A stretch of DNA of 64,000 bases from Acidobacteriaceae bacterium dw_441 (GTDB lineage Bacteria > Acidobacteriota > Terriglobia > Terriglobales > Acidobacteriaceae): positions 434,001 to 498,000 of the forward strand of contig JAAVVA010000004.1 in the NCBI GenBank assembly GCA_018449715.1. Reading direction: 5' to 3'. The notes beneath the pieces were generated by a model, which saw only the letters and a program-made list of their open reading frames with translations, made no database searches and was not told the DNA's origin. Position 1 is the first letter of the stretch, and each line of letters opens with the position of its first letter. Of this stretch, positions 56,332 through 64,000 are shown piece by piece. The position numbers were made by a program, and so were the translations under genes.

Positions 56332-56353
56332 GGCTCCTGCGGGAGCCTTCTTT
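56332..56353 (+). terminator. Intrinsic terminator of ridA
   Basis: GGCTCC pairs with GGAGCC around TGCG, followed by TTCTTT. Confidence 0.75.
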
Positions 56354-56442
56354 CATTGCATGAGGCTTCTTTCCAAAGCTAGGACGTATGCCTTAGCCGT
56401 GCAATGATGGAGCTACTTACCCAGACATCCCGCTGAAAGAAA

Positions 56443-57483
56443 ATGCCCTTGCGCCTCTCACGACTGTTTCTTCTTCCTCTCGTTGCATGTGCGGTTGCAC
56501 AGGCACAGCAGCCCTCTTCGCCCACGGTTCCGTTTGAGCAGGCCGCGCGCGCTGCGGCCTTGAAGTCTGCGCTGGCACAGCCTGGAGCGGCTCCATTTCA
56601 TCTTCGTGCGGTGATTTCGGATCAGAAGAACCACGATCCGCAATGGGATGCCGAGGTGGAGGAGTGGTGGTCTTCGCCTACGCGCTATAAGCGCGTCTTC
56701 CATAGCGCGCGCTTCTCGCAGACCCTGATTGTGGACGGCTCGAAGACCCAGGAGACAGTCTCCGGCCCGGTTTTTCCAGAGCTGCTGCGCAATCTTACGG
56801 TAGAACTAACGAATCCTATCCCGCGTCTGGATGAGCTGGCCGCGCTTCATCTGACTGTGACGCCGCCGGACGGCACGCAGGGGCAGATTGTGACGCGCTA
56901 CAAGATTCCCACGACGGACGGAGCGGGAGTAACCGGAAGCATGGATGCTTCGGTCGCGATCGATCGCAAGACGGGGTTGATGATTTATGGCGGCAATCTG
57001 GATTGGGATGTGGCGCTGCACGACTTCGCGTCGTTCCACGATCTTCAGGTGCCGCGTCGACTCACCGCGCAGACGCAGGGCGGGCCGCGTCTCACGGCGC
57101 AGATGACGCTGCTGGAAGATCTTTCGCCTGCGGATGCGAGCCTGATTCGCGTCACGAAGCCAACTCCGGCGAAACAGCAGTTGCGCATCATTGTGGTTCC
57201 TGAGCCGGAGCTTCGCAAGCTCGCTCTCGATACTCCAGCGCCGCATTGGCCGGACATGGCCGAGGGCGCTCTTTCAGGCAGCATGACCATGCGCGTAGTG
57301 GTGGACCGCAGCGGCCAGGTGCAGTCGATCGACAATTTTTTTTCGAACAATCCCGCTCTTCAGGCCGCTGCGGAAAAGCAGCTCCTGAGCTGGCGCTTCC
57401 ATCCGTACCTCGATCACGGCGCGCCTGTTCAGGTGATCTCTACTCTGACGTTCAGCTTCGAGATAAACCGGGCTTCGCATTAG
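56443..57483 (+). CDS. Exported protein with TonB C-terminal domain
   Basis: This 346-residue protein has a signal peptide (RLFLLPLVACAVAQAQ), a long unknown domain (about residues 30-245), and a TonB_C-like end: GALSGSMTMRVVVDRSGQVQSIDNFFS, then LLSWRFHPYLDHGAPVQVISTLTFSFEI. TonB_C domains touch TonB-dependent receptors, but this one has no transmembrane anchor, unlike energy transducers, so it is probably periplasmic and not a true TonB. It may bind receptors or other periplasmic partners. The N-terminal part is not recognised. Confidence 0.78.
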   Translation: MPLRLSRLFLLPLVACAVAQAQQPSSPTVPFEQAARAAALKSALAQPGAAPFHLRAVISDQKNHDPQWDAEVEEWWSSPTRYKRVFHSARFSQTLIVDGSKTQETVSGPVFPELLRNLTVELTNPIPRLDELAALHLTVTPPDGTQGQIVTRYKIPTTDGAGVTGSMDASVAIDRKTGLMIYGGNLDWDVALHDFASFHDLQVPRRLTAQTQGGPRLTAQMTLLEDLSPADASLIRVTKPTPAKQQLRIIVVPEPELRKLALDTPAPHWPDMAEGALSGSMTMRVVVDRSGQVQSIDNFFSNNPALQAAAEKQLLSWRFHPYLDHGAPVQVISTLTFSFEINRASH

Positions 57484-57567
57484 CCATCACCTTCGAGATG
57501 ATAAAAGGGAGGGACGGGCTCGGGTTGAATCGGGCTGTCGAGGACAGGTTCAAAGGAGCATTGGGAC

Positions 57568-57972
57568 ATGGTTGCGATTCAGTTGGAGTATCAGGGAGAT
57601 TTGCATTGCGTGGCGGTGCATGGGCCTTCGGGGACGGAGCTTACGACCGATGCCCCGAAGGATAATCAGGGGCGCGGAGAGAGCTTTTCGCCGACCGACC
57701 TTGTTGCGACCGCGCTCGGAAGCTGCATCCTGACGATCCTCGGGATCCTGGCGCGCACGCTTGAGATCGACATCAAGGGCACGACCGCGGTGATCGAAAA
57801 GGAGATGACCGGTGCGCCGAGGATGATCAAGCAGCTTGCGGTGAAGATCCATGTGCCGCATGAGGTGAGCGAGGAGAACCGGGAAAAGTTCGAGCGCGCC
57901 TCGCATACGTGTCCCGTGTACAGGAGTCTGCACCCCGATGTGCAGAAGACGATCGAGTTCGTCTGGGGATAG
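57568..57972 (+). CDS. OsmC-family peroxide/thiol-stress protein
   Basis: This 134-residue protein has the OsmC fold with the two active cysteines C53 (GSCILTILG) and C115 (SHTCPVYRSL). It is a thiol-dependent peroxidase or a related thioesterase. It resembles the YhfA-type subgroup. The start ATG follows GGAGCATTGGGAC. It ends at a strong shared terminator. Confidence 0.93.
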   Translation: MVAIQLEYQGDLHCVAVHGPSGTELTTDAPKDNQGRGESFSPTDLVATALGSCILTILGILARTLEIDIKGTTAVIEKEMTGAPRMIKQLAVKIHVPHEVSEENREKFERASHTCPVYRSLHPDVQKTIEFVWG

Positions 57973-57997
57973 TGGCGGAAGGCTTGCCAGATAAAAG

Positions 57998-58030
57998 AAG
58001 AGGGTTACGGATGTGCTCCGTAACCCTCTT
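57998..58030. terminator. Bidirectional terminator, OsmC and alcohol dehydrogenase genes
   Basis: A perfect 14-bp stem (AAGAGGGTTACGGA with its complement) around TGTGC, followed by TGTTTT. It lies between convergent stops. Confidence 0.93.
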
Positions 58031-58053
58031 TGTTTTGCGCTGCGTCGAATGGC

Positions 58054-59106
58054 TTACTGCTTAATGGAGGCCATGTCGATGACGAAGCGGTACTTCACGT
58101 CGCTCTTGAGCAGACGCTCGTAGGCTTCGTTGATCTGCTGGATGTCGATCATCTCGATGTCCGAGGTGACGTTGTGCTCTCCGCAGAAGTCGAGCATCTC
58201 CTGGGTTTCCTTGATCCCTCCAATGCCGGAACCGGCGAACTGGCGGCGACCCATCAGCAGGTTGAAAGCAGCGACCGGCAGAGGATTCTCCGGCGCTCCG
58301 ACGAGGCACAGGGTGCCGTCGACCTTCAGAAGGTTGAGGTAGGCGTTGATGTCGTGCTCGGCGGAGACGCAGTCGAGGATGAAGTCGAAGCTGCGGGCGT
58401 GCTTCTGCATCTCGTCGGCGTTCTTCGAGATGACGACCTGGTCGGCCCCGAGGCGCTTGCCGTCCTCGACCTTGCCGGGCGAGGTGGTGAAGAGCACAAC
58501 CTCAGCTCCGAAGGCGTGGGCGAACTTGACGCCCATGTGGCCGAGACCGCCGAGACCGACGATGCCGACCTTCTGGCCGGGGCCGACGTTCCAGTGCTTC
58601 AGGGGCGAGTAGGTGGTGATTCCGGCGCAGAGCAGCGGCGCGGCGGCGGCCGGGTCGAGCGTCTCGGGGACGCGCAGGACGAAGGCCTCATCGACGACGA
58701 CGGCCTCGGAGTAGCCGCCGTAGGTCCTCAGGCCGGTGTGCTTGTCGGGGCTGTTGTAGGTGAGCGTGAGGTCGTTGTCGCAGTACTGCTCGAGGCCGCG
58801 GAGGCACTGCGGGCAGGTGCGGCAGGAGTCGACCATGCAGCCGACGGCGACTAGGTCGCCTTGCCTGAACTTCGTCACGAAGCTGCCGACGCTGGTGACG
58901 CGGCCGACGATCTCGTGGCCGGGGACGACGGGGTAAATGGAGTTGTGCCATTCGTTACGAGCCTGGTGCAGGTCGGAATGACAGACGCCGCAGTAGAGGA
59001 TCTCGATAGCGACGTCAGAGTCCGTCGGGGTGCGCCGTTCCAACGTGTAAGACGCCAGCGGAGAGGTTGCGGACTGGGCCGCGAAAGAGCGAGTACTTGT
59101 AGACAT
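58054..59106 (-). CDS. Zinc-dependent alcohol/aldehyde reductase (YahK-type)
   Basis: This 350-residue NADP-type dehydrogenase of the medium-chain family keeps the catalytic zinc ligands C42 and H64 (YCGVCHSDLH, VVPGHEIVG), a structural zinc set (CRTCPQCLRGLEQYC), and the Rossmann motif GIVGLGGLGHMGVKFA. ATG at 59106 has AAGGAG eight bases upstream; longer frames lack such a site. It reduces aldehydes such as cinnamaldehyde in relatives. It is divergent from an AraC regulator that probably controls it, as with yqhC-yqhD in E. coli. Confidence 0.94.
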   Translation of the reverse strand: MSTSTRSFAAQSATSPLASYTLERRTPTDSDVAIEILYCGVCHSDLHQARNEWHNSIYPVVPGHEIVGRVTSVGSFVTKFRQGDLVAVGCMVDSCRTCPQCLRGLEQYCDNDLTLTYNSPDKHTGLRTYGGYSEAVVVDEAFVLRVPETLDPAAAAPLLCAGITTYSPLKHWNVGPGQKVGIVGLGGLGHMGVKFAHAFGAEVVLFTTSPGKVEDGKRLGADQVVISKNADEMQKHARSFDFILDCVSAEHDINAYLNLLKVDGTLCLVGAPENPLPVAAFNLLMGRRQFAGSGIGGIKETQEMLDFCGEHNVTSDIEMIDIQQINEAYERLLKSDVKYRFVIDMASIKQ

Positions 59107-59269
59107 GAAGGAGTTCTCCTTGTGGGGGCGTTGTTGGTCGCCAATTCCTATCCTCTGCTGGGAGAAGGGATTTCTCCATACATAGAACTGCCTAATGCTT
59201 GCCTGATTCTCCAAAACGGATGAAATTTGGGTGAAGGGTGTTCTAGGCTGGAGGTGGGAGTTTGGACCT

Positions 59270-60214
59270 ATGGGCATGGACGGGCTGGATCGGTTTGAGA
59301 AAAATCGCGGGCGGATGGTCGAGATGCTGGGAAGAATGTCCGGCGGAGGGATCGGGATGATTCCGACGGCGCTCGAGGGGGTAGGAGTCGCGAGGTCGGC
59401 GTGCTCGTCGTCGCGGACGCCGGTGATGTATGAGCCGTGCATCGTGATTGTGGCGCAGGGGATCAAGCGCGGCTTTCTGGGCGACAGGATGTTTACCTAC
59501 GACGCCCGCAATTACCTGACCCTGACGGTGCCGCTGCCCTTCGAGTGCGAGACGGAGGTTGCGGCGGATGGGACGTACCTTGGGCTCTCGATCCGGATCG
59601 ACCTGGGGATTGTGAGCGAACTGGTGATGAAGATGGGCTCCTCGCGTCCGACTCTGGTGCAGCCGGAGGAGACGGTTACGGAGACTCCTGTGGATATGGC
59701 GTTGAGCGATGCTGCGGTGCGGCTGCTGGAGTGCCTGGAGTCGCCGGTAGATGTCAGTGTGCTGGGGCCGCAGATCGTGCGGGAGATTCACTATCGCGTG
59801 CTCTGCGGGCAGCAGGGAGGGGCGCTGCAGGGGCTGCTGCTGACGGGAGGGACGCGGATGCTGATGCACCGCATCCTGCACCGGATGCACCTGGAGTATG
59901 CGCAGCCGATGGATGTGGCCTCGCTGGCGAACGAGGCGGGGATGAGTGTGTCGGCGCTGCATCACCACTTCAAGGAGCTGACGGAGACTTCGCCGCTGCA
60001 ATATTTGAAGACGGTGCGGCTGCACAAGGCGCGAATGCTGATGGTGCAGGAGTCCGTGGGGGCGGCGATCGCCGCGGAGAGAGTGGGGTATGAGAGCCCG
60101 TCTCAGTTCAGCCGCGAGTTCAAGCGGCTGTTCGGGGCTTCTCCTACCGAAGAGACGGAGCGGATGCGGGCGAGGCTGGGGATTGTGAGGGAGGAAGAGG
60201 TGCTGGTGGGGTAG
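59270..60214 (+). CDS. AraC-family transcriptional regulator (AraC_N type)
   Basis: This 314-residue regulator has an N-terminal AraC_N cupin (PVMYEPCIVIVAQGIKRGFLGD) and a C-terminal AraC helix-turn-helix pair (DVASLANEAGMSVSALHHHFKE and AERVGYESPSQFSREFKRLFG). It resembles YqhC, which senses toxic aldehydes and turns on an adjacent alcohol dehydrogenase. The divergent YahK-type gene fits this. The start at 59270 follows GGGAG; GTG at 59231 is possible. Confidence 0.9.
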   Translation: MGMDGLDRFEKNRGRMVEMLGRMSGGGIGMIPTALEGVGVARSACSSSRTPVMYEPCIVIVAQGIKRGFLGDRMFTYDARNYLTLTVPLPFECETEVAADGTYLGLSIRIDLGIVSELVMKMGSSRPTLVQPEETVTETPVDMALSDAAVRLLECLESPVDVSVLGPQIVREIHYRVLCGQQGGALQGLLLTGGTRMLMHRILHRMHLEYAQPMDVASLANEAGMSVSALHHHFKELTETSPLQYLKTVRLHKARMLMVQESVGAAIAAERVGYESPSQFSREFKRLFGASPTEETERMRARLGIVREEEVLVG

Positions 60215-60521
60215 AGGATGGCTGCATATTGCAGGATGCCTGAGTTCAACAATTCTGATAAGAGCGGTAGAGGGATGGATTGGGAACTATTACTCCAGAA
60301 TTATCCAGCGAATATGCGAGATCGGATTAGGCATCCCTGTTGGTCTGCTCATGGATAGATGTGAATCATAATGTTGCCGCAAAATACTTGCCAGCCTTAT
60401 TCAAGGTATGGACATGAATTTATAGAGAGGATTCTGTCCATTTGGAATTGGCAACACAAAGGGCCGCCATTGCTGGCGGCCCTTTATTGTTTTTGCGCCG
60501 AAGGCGCGGTTAGCTGGATGA
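60215..60521. other. Gap after the AraC gene; terminator only
   Basis: This 307-base, AT-richer stretch has no gene, tRNA or clear repeat. A terminator at 60458-60485 lies near its end. Confidence 0.5.
60458..60485. terminator. Terminator of the radical SAM gene
   Basis: AAAGGGCCGCCA pairs perfectly with TGGCGGCCCTTT (12 bp) around TTGC, with A/T-rich flanks on both sides. It lies downstream of the minus-strand gene. Confidence 0.88.
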
Positions 60522-62624
60522 CTAGTCGCCTGCGACGAGGTCCTTGTCTTCGGACTTCGCAGGGGCGGCGGGAGCGGCCTTGATCTCGCCGAGGGCGATG
60601 AAGCCGGGCTGCTCCTGCTCCTTGAGGATCTCCTTGCGGTAGAGCTTGGCCATGCGGGCGTTCTCGGCGTCCTGCTTCAGCTTGGCGTCGCGTGCGCGGA
60701 TCTTCTCCTCGCGGGCGTTCTTCGCGATGCCGGACTTCTCGAACGTGTCGTTCGCAGCCGAGTTGACGTGCGCCTCGTTCAGAACCAGGTCGTACTTGTC
60801 CTGACGATCGAGACCGACCTTCTTACCACCGGCGAAGATCTCGTGACGGCCGTGCTCCTCGTACCACTTGGTGAGGGTCGCGGTCATGTGCATCTTCTCG
60901 ATGATGTTGCGCCAGCCGATGCCCGTGTTGTACGCGCAGAAGCTGATCTCGCCTTCCTGCGTGGCGTAGGGGATGATGCACTGCTCGGTACGACGGAAGT
61001 CGTAGTTGAACAGATCCTGGAACCACATGCCGGCGATGAAGAGGAAGTTCCAGCGATCGGCGCGGCGCTTCTCGATGTCGGCCATCGTGCGGTCGCCGGT
61101 CACCTTGCCGTAGTTGCGGCCGGTGGCGCCGAAGCACTTGTCGAACTTCTGCAGCAGGTCGACGATCTTGAAGTGCGTGGGAGCGTTCGAGGGGTTGTAG
61201 TTGCGGAGAAGCGCAAGCGAGACACCCACGATCGAGAGGAACTTGCCGCGGGCGGCGTCGTTGATGCGGGCGACGTCCTTGGCGAGCTGCACAGCGTCGA
61301 GGAACGCGGTGACGGGAACGGCTTCCTTGGTTTCCTTGTCGATCATCAGCGCCATGCCGATGCCGCAGTTCGGGTGGCATCCGCAGGAGAGCTGGCCCCA
61401 CTCGTGATCGGGTCCGTGCACGAGGTCGGCCCAGTCGGAGAAGGTGGACATGAAGGAGATGGGGAACCAGTCGCGGGTGCTCTCACCGAGGCCGGTCTGG
61501 TTGCGGATGTCGTGCGCGAGGTGCGACAGGGTGTAGCGCTGCGCCATGCGGCGCTCGTCCGAAACCTCTTCGTCGCGGCCGGTGAAGGACACGGGCTGGA
61601 AGGAGAGGAAGTTGATCTTCTTCGGGTTGTCGAGCGCGAACTCGATGATGCGGCCAACCTGCTCGTTGTTGATGCCGTTGATGATGCAGGTGACGGGAAC
61701 GATATCCACACCGGCCTCATGCAGGTTGTGGATGGCCTGCAGCTTCACGTCGAACGAGTTGCCGACCTTGCGGTGCGAGTTGGCGGCGTTGCCGATACCG
61801 TCGAACTGCAGGTAGGCGTAGCGCAGACCGGCCTCAGCGGCGGCCTTGGCGAACTCCTTGGACTTCGCGAACTCGATGCCGTTGGTCGCGGCCTGCACGG
61901 AGTTGTAACCAACCTTGCGGGCATAGGCGACGGCGTCGAGGAAGTAGGGCGAGAGCGTGGGCTCGCCGCCGGAGAACTGGACGCTCATCTGCCGCTTGGG
62001 CTTGATGGTGATGGCGTTGTCCAGCATGGTCTTGATCTCGTCCCACGTAAGCTCGTGGACGAAGCCGACCTGATTGGCGTCCATGAAGCAGGGGTCGCAC
62101 ATCATGTTGCAGCGGTTGGTCAGGTCGATGGTCAGAACCGAGCCGCGGCCGTGCGTCACGGTCGAGGTGCCGTGGTTGTGGAGCTTCTTGTCGTTGTGGG
62201 CGCGGATGTCGCGGCCGGGGAAGACGTCTTCGAGATGCTTCATCATCGGCGGGTCGATGGACATGACGTCCTCGAAGTGGCCGTGGATGGGGCAATCCTT
62301 CACCATCAGGATCTGACCGTCGCGCTCGATGATCTGGGCCTTGATCTCGCCGACCTTCTCGTTGAGAAGGATCTCGTGGGGCAGCTTGCCGTCGACGATC
62401 TGCTGGCGGATCTCAGGGACGCACCGGGGGCAGAGCGAGTCGGTGGTGCGGGGCCAGCCGAGCGGGGGCTTTTCCTTCTGGTAGGACTTCAGGAGGGGCT
62501 TGTCGCTCCACTTAGGGGTGAAGCTGGGGTTGGGCGAGATGGAGTTCAGCTTGTCGAATACTGCCCATGCTGCCTTCGCTCCATACGTGAGAGCCTTTTC
62601 GGCTAACTTCGCGGACTTTGCCAT
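60522..62624 (-). CDS. Radical SAM protein, tetraether/membrane-spanning lipid synthase-like
   Basis: This 700-residue enzyme has a classic radical SAM core: C172, C176 and C179 (TNRCNMMCDPCF) and the GGEP motif (219-222). Before it is a module with two cysteines at C65/C68 (TDSLCPRCVPE), then IIERDGQILMVKDCPIHGHFED with C111 and H114. After the core is C414, C416 and C420 (LSCGCHPNCGIG), a likely auxiliary cluster. The layout of an N-terminal CPxC and CPxHG module plus core plus late cysteines matches tetraether synthase Tes (MJ0619-like) and the bacterial MSS proteins, which join two lipid tails. It ends in a charged Lys/Ala/Glu coil. Acidobacteria make iso-diabolic acid, so this is a candidate maker. 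No partner lipid gene is adjacent. Confidence 0.85.
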   Translation of the reverse strand: MAKSAKLAEKALTYGAKAAWAVFDKLNSISPNPSFTPKWSDKPLLKSYQKEKPPLGWPRTTDSLCPRCVPEIRQQIVDGKLPHEILLNEKVGEIKAQIIERDGQILMVKDCPIHGHFEDVMSIDPPMMKHLEDVFPGRDIRAHNDKKLHNHGTSTVTHGRGSVLTIDLTNRCNMMCDPCFMDANQVGFVHELTWDEIKTMLDNAITIKPKRQMSVQFSGGEPTLSPYFLDAVAYARKVGYNSVQAATNGIEFAKSKEFAKAAAEAGLRYAYLQFDGIGNAANSHRKVGNSFDVKLQAIHNLHEAGVDIVPVTCIINGINNEQVGRIIEFALDNPKKINFLSFQPVSFTGRDEEVSDERRMAQRYTLSHLAHDIRNQTGLGESTRDWFPISFMSTFSDWADLVHGPDHEWGQLSCGCHPNCGIGMALMIDKETKEAVPVTAFLDAVQLAKDVARINDAARGKFLSIVGVSLALLRNYNPSNAPTHFKIVDLLQKFDKCFGATGRNYGKVTGDRTMADIEKRRADRWNFLFIAGMWFQDLFNYDFRRTEQCIIPYATQEGEISFCAYNTGIGWRNIIEKMHMTATLTKWYEEHGRHEIFAGGKKVGLDRQDKYDLVLNEAHVNSAANDTFEKSGIAKNAREEKIRARDAKLKQDAENARMAKLYRKEILKEQEQPGFIALGEIKAAPAAPAKSEDKDLVAGD

Positions 62625-62953
62625 GATCTGTTCCTGTCTCCTGATTCCGTCTTCTGAAACTTGAAAAGCCTGATACAGCTACATCTGAAATTTTATCTGG
62701 CCGCGGGCCTCGCCGGAAGTGAGAACCCTGATTCAATCTATCCTTTTTTCTTCGGTTAAGTGAAAGAAGGATAACGGGTTGAACCTGTATTAAAAGGTAC
62801 TCAGGGATGGGGTGGGACTGAAGCCCCGGCAAGCGAACGGCGAGATTTTGCAGCGAACGGTAACAGTGGGGGTTTGAGCGGGAGGGGTGGAAAAGCCCTG
62901 AAAAATGAGCGGGGGAGGTGCTTCCGGAGGTTCTTCCACAAGATTCCGGGGTT
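62625..62953. other. Promoter region of the radical SAM gene
   Basis: This 329-base gap has no gene. The minus-strand promoter of the radical SAM gene must lie here, but I see no clear -35/-10 pair. A long poly-purine/T stretch lies at 62740-62775. Confidence 0.4.
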
Positions 62954-63889
62954 TTACGGGGCCGCTCCCTGCGAAACGGCGATGTTGTTGAGGATCTGCT
63001 GGACGAAGATGATGCGGACGTGGACGTGTTTGGCGACGTCGGGAAGGAACTCGTTGACGATGTTGTTGACGGGGTCGAGCGCGAGGCCGGTGAGGATGCG
63101 CTCGGCGGTGGAAGGGCCGTCGCTTTCGATGCCGGGGACGTACAGGTTGCTCAGCTCGGCGACGATGGGGTAGGTCGCGAGCACGCCATAGTTGGGAATG
63201 GTTTTGCCCTCGTCGCTACGAGAGACGTAGCTGCGCGTGATGGCGTAGAGGAGACGCTTTTTGAAGGGCCGTTCGGGGACGCGGAAGTAGCGCGGATCCT
63301 GGTGGGTGAGGCTGGGGATGGCGAAGGCGCCAAAGAACTCGCCGGTGGCGTTTTGCAGAAGGCTGATGCCGACCAGCTTGCCATAGCCTGACCAGCCGGG
63401 GCCGTAGGCGGTGTGCGAGTCGGCGGCGATGTTGATGGCTGAGATGCCGGCGATGGTGCCGAAGCTGGCGAGGTCGGTGGTGTAGTGTGCGGCGAGGTAG
63501 CCCTTCTGTTTCCAGTTGAGGGGGATGATGACATTGATTCCGTGTACACGCTGGTAGGGATAGACCAGCTCGCTGCAGCGGGGGCGGGGAGTGTCGACAT
63601 CTTTGGGGTTGAAGTGAATAGGGCCAAGGGCGTGGAGGAGGTCGCAGGGCTTCTGCTCCTGGTCGCTGGCCTTGAGGGAGGTCTTGTCGCCAGCGACGGA
63701 GTCCTGCTGCTGGGCCAGCTTGGCGCTGGGGGCGTCGGGGAGGTCATCTGGTGGAGCGGGGGACTCTGTGGGGGCCGGGGAATCCGTGGAGGAGGAGACG
63801 GGATCGCTGGTCTGGACAGTCTGGGGGGAAGTCTGGGCGACGGCGACGCCCGGTAACAGCAGAATCCCAAGTATCAAAGCCCAGATCAT
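62954..63889 (-). CDS. Exported protein of unknown function with LPDAPS motif
   Basis: This 311-residue protein has a signal peptide (LILGILLLPGVAVAQ), a Ser/Thr/Pro-rich linker, the motif DDLPDAPSAKLA (about residue 50) and a larger C-terminal part with hydrophobic and aromatic stretches (INVIIPLNWKQKGYLAAHYTTDLASFGTIAGI, SGYGKLVGISLLQNATGEFFGAFAI). It might be an outer-membrane or surface-linked protein; I do not name a family. ATG at 63889 is set by the signal peptide. Its neighbour is cut by the window edge. Confidence 0.65.
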   Translation of the reverse strand: MIWALILGILLLPGVAVAQTSPQTVQTSDPVSSSTDSPAPTESPAPPDDLPDAPSAKLAQQQDSVAGDKTSLKASDQEQKPCDLLHALGPIHFNPKDVDTPRPRCSELVYPYQRVHGINVIIPLNWKQKGYLAAHYTTDLASFGTIAGISAINIAADSHTAYGPGWSGYGKLVGISLLQNATGEFFGAFAIPSLTHQDPRYFRVPERPFKKRLLYAITRSYVSRSDEGKTIPNYGVLATYPIVAELSNLYVPGIESDGPSTAERILTGLALDPVNNIVNEFLPDVAKHVHVRIIFVQQILNNIAVSQGAAP

Positions 63890-63939
63890 GTGTTGCTTGT
63901 CTCCTCCGTCTTGCCTACAGAACTTTGGACGCGGAGGAA

Positions 63940-64000
63940 TCACTCACGTTTTTGAAGGTGTGCCCACTGCTTAAGATCGTCGCTGAACTCGCTGACGATA
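63940..64000 (-). CDS. C-terminal end of a gene cut by the window edge
   Basis: On the minus strand the last 19 codons before TGA read IVSEFSDDLKQWAHLQKRE, with a plausible helix. It is 50 bases upstream of the exported gene on the same strand, so the two may share an operon. Confidence 0.4.
   Translation of the reverse strand, partial: IVSEFSDDLKQWAHLQKRE

Noticed and set aside
60768..62606. Plus-strand frame opposite the radical SAM gene
   Set aside because: Val/Asp/Leu/Gly-rich with no domains; the radical SAM cysteine motifs are on the minus strand.

Overview
This window looks like chromosomal DNA from an Acidobacteriota member, most likely class Terriglobia (subdivision 1; the Granulicella, Edaphobacter and Terriglobus group). 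That is inferred from gene content, not from a database search. The clues are two very large Oar-like TonB-dependent receptors with N-terminal carboxypeptidase-regulatory domains, a PadR regulator with a short overlapping partner gene, a DUF5715 protein, a planctomycete-type cytochrome c domain, CHAD, DUF5995 and PGPGW small proteins, an LPDAP motif after signal peptides, and a fairly high-GC sequence. I see no rRNA, tRNA, CRISPR array, phage, transposase or complete insertion sequence. The region is mostly ordinary chromosome with a few accessory patches.

Layout. 1-11.2 kb: the end of a histidine kinase, its overlapping NtrC-type sigma-54 activator, a Tat-exported GH2 glycosidase, a PabB-PabC fusion for folate synthesis, a YdiJ-like FAD/Fe-S dehydrogenase, an exported GH13-like protein without its catalytic residues, and a DUF5995 protein. 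11.5-16.5 kb: an Oar-like receptor followed by a secreted M28 peptidase. 16.6-20.8 kb: an unknown membrane protein, frr, an NTF2-like secreted protein, a TMEM175-type channel, a decayed remnant of a molybdopterin oxidoreductase, and a PLP dehydratase. 20.9-31 kb: an outer-membrane assembly block with bamA, lptD, a DsbA-like lipoprotein and a SurA-like lipoprotein, plus an acetyltransferase and an RDD protein on the other strand. 31-40.4 kb: many small exported, membrane or regulatory genes, separated by hairpins and dispersed repeats.

40.5-51.5 kb: gyrA with an unusual coiled-coil-like insertion, a second Oar-like receptor behind a candidate sigma-54 promoter, then a FecA-type siderophore receptor paired with a PiuC-type dioxygenase (an iron-uptake unit). 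51.5-60.2 kb: a multi-PAS histidine kinase, YceH, a DUF882 peptidase, RidA, a TonB_C protein, OsmC, and a zinc alcohol dehydrogenase divergent from its probable AraC regulator. 60.5-64 kb: a 700-residue radical SAM protein whose cysteine layout resembles tetraether or membrane-spanning lipid synthases, an unknown exported protein, and the last codons of another gene.

The most interesting items are the Tes/MSS-like radical SAM enzyme (candidate for making iso-diabolic acid or branched tetraether lipids, characteristic of this phylum), the GyrA insertion, the GH13 pseudoenzyme, the molybdopterin-enzyme deletion scar with its 16-bp inverted repeat, and the sigma-54 promoter, dyad and hairpin arrangement before the receptor at 43.9 kb.
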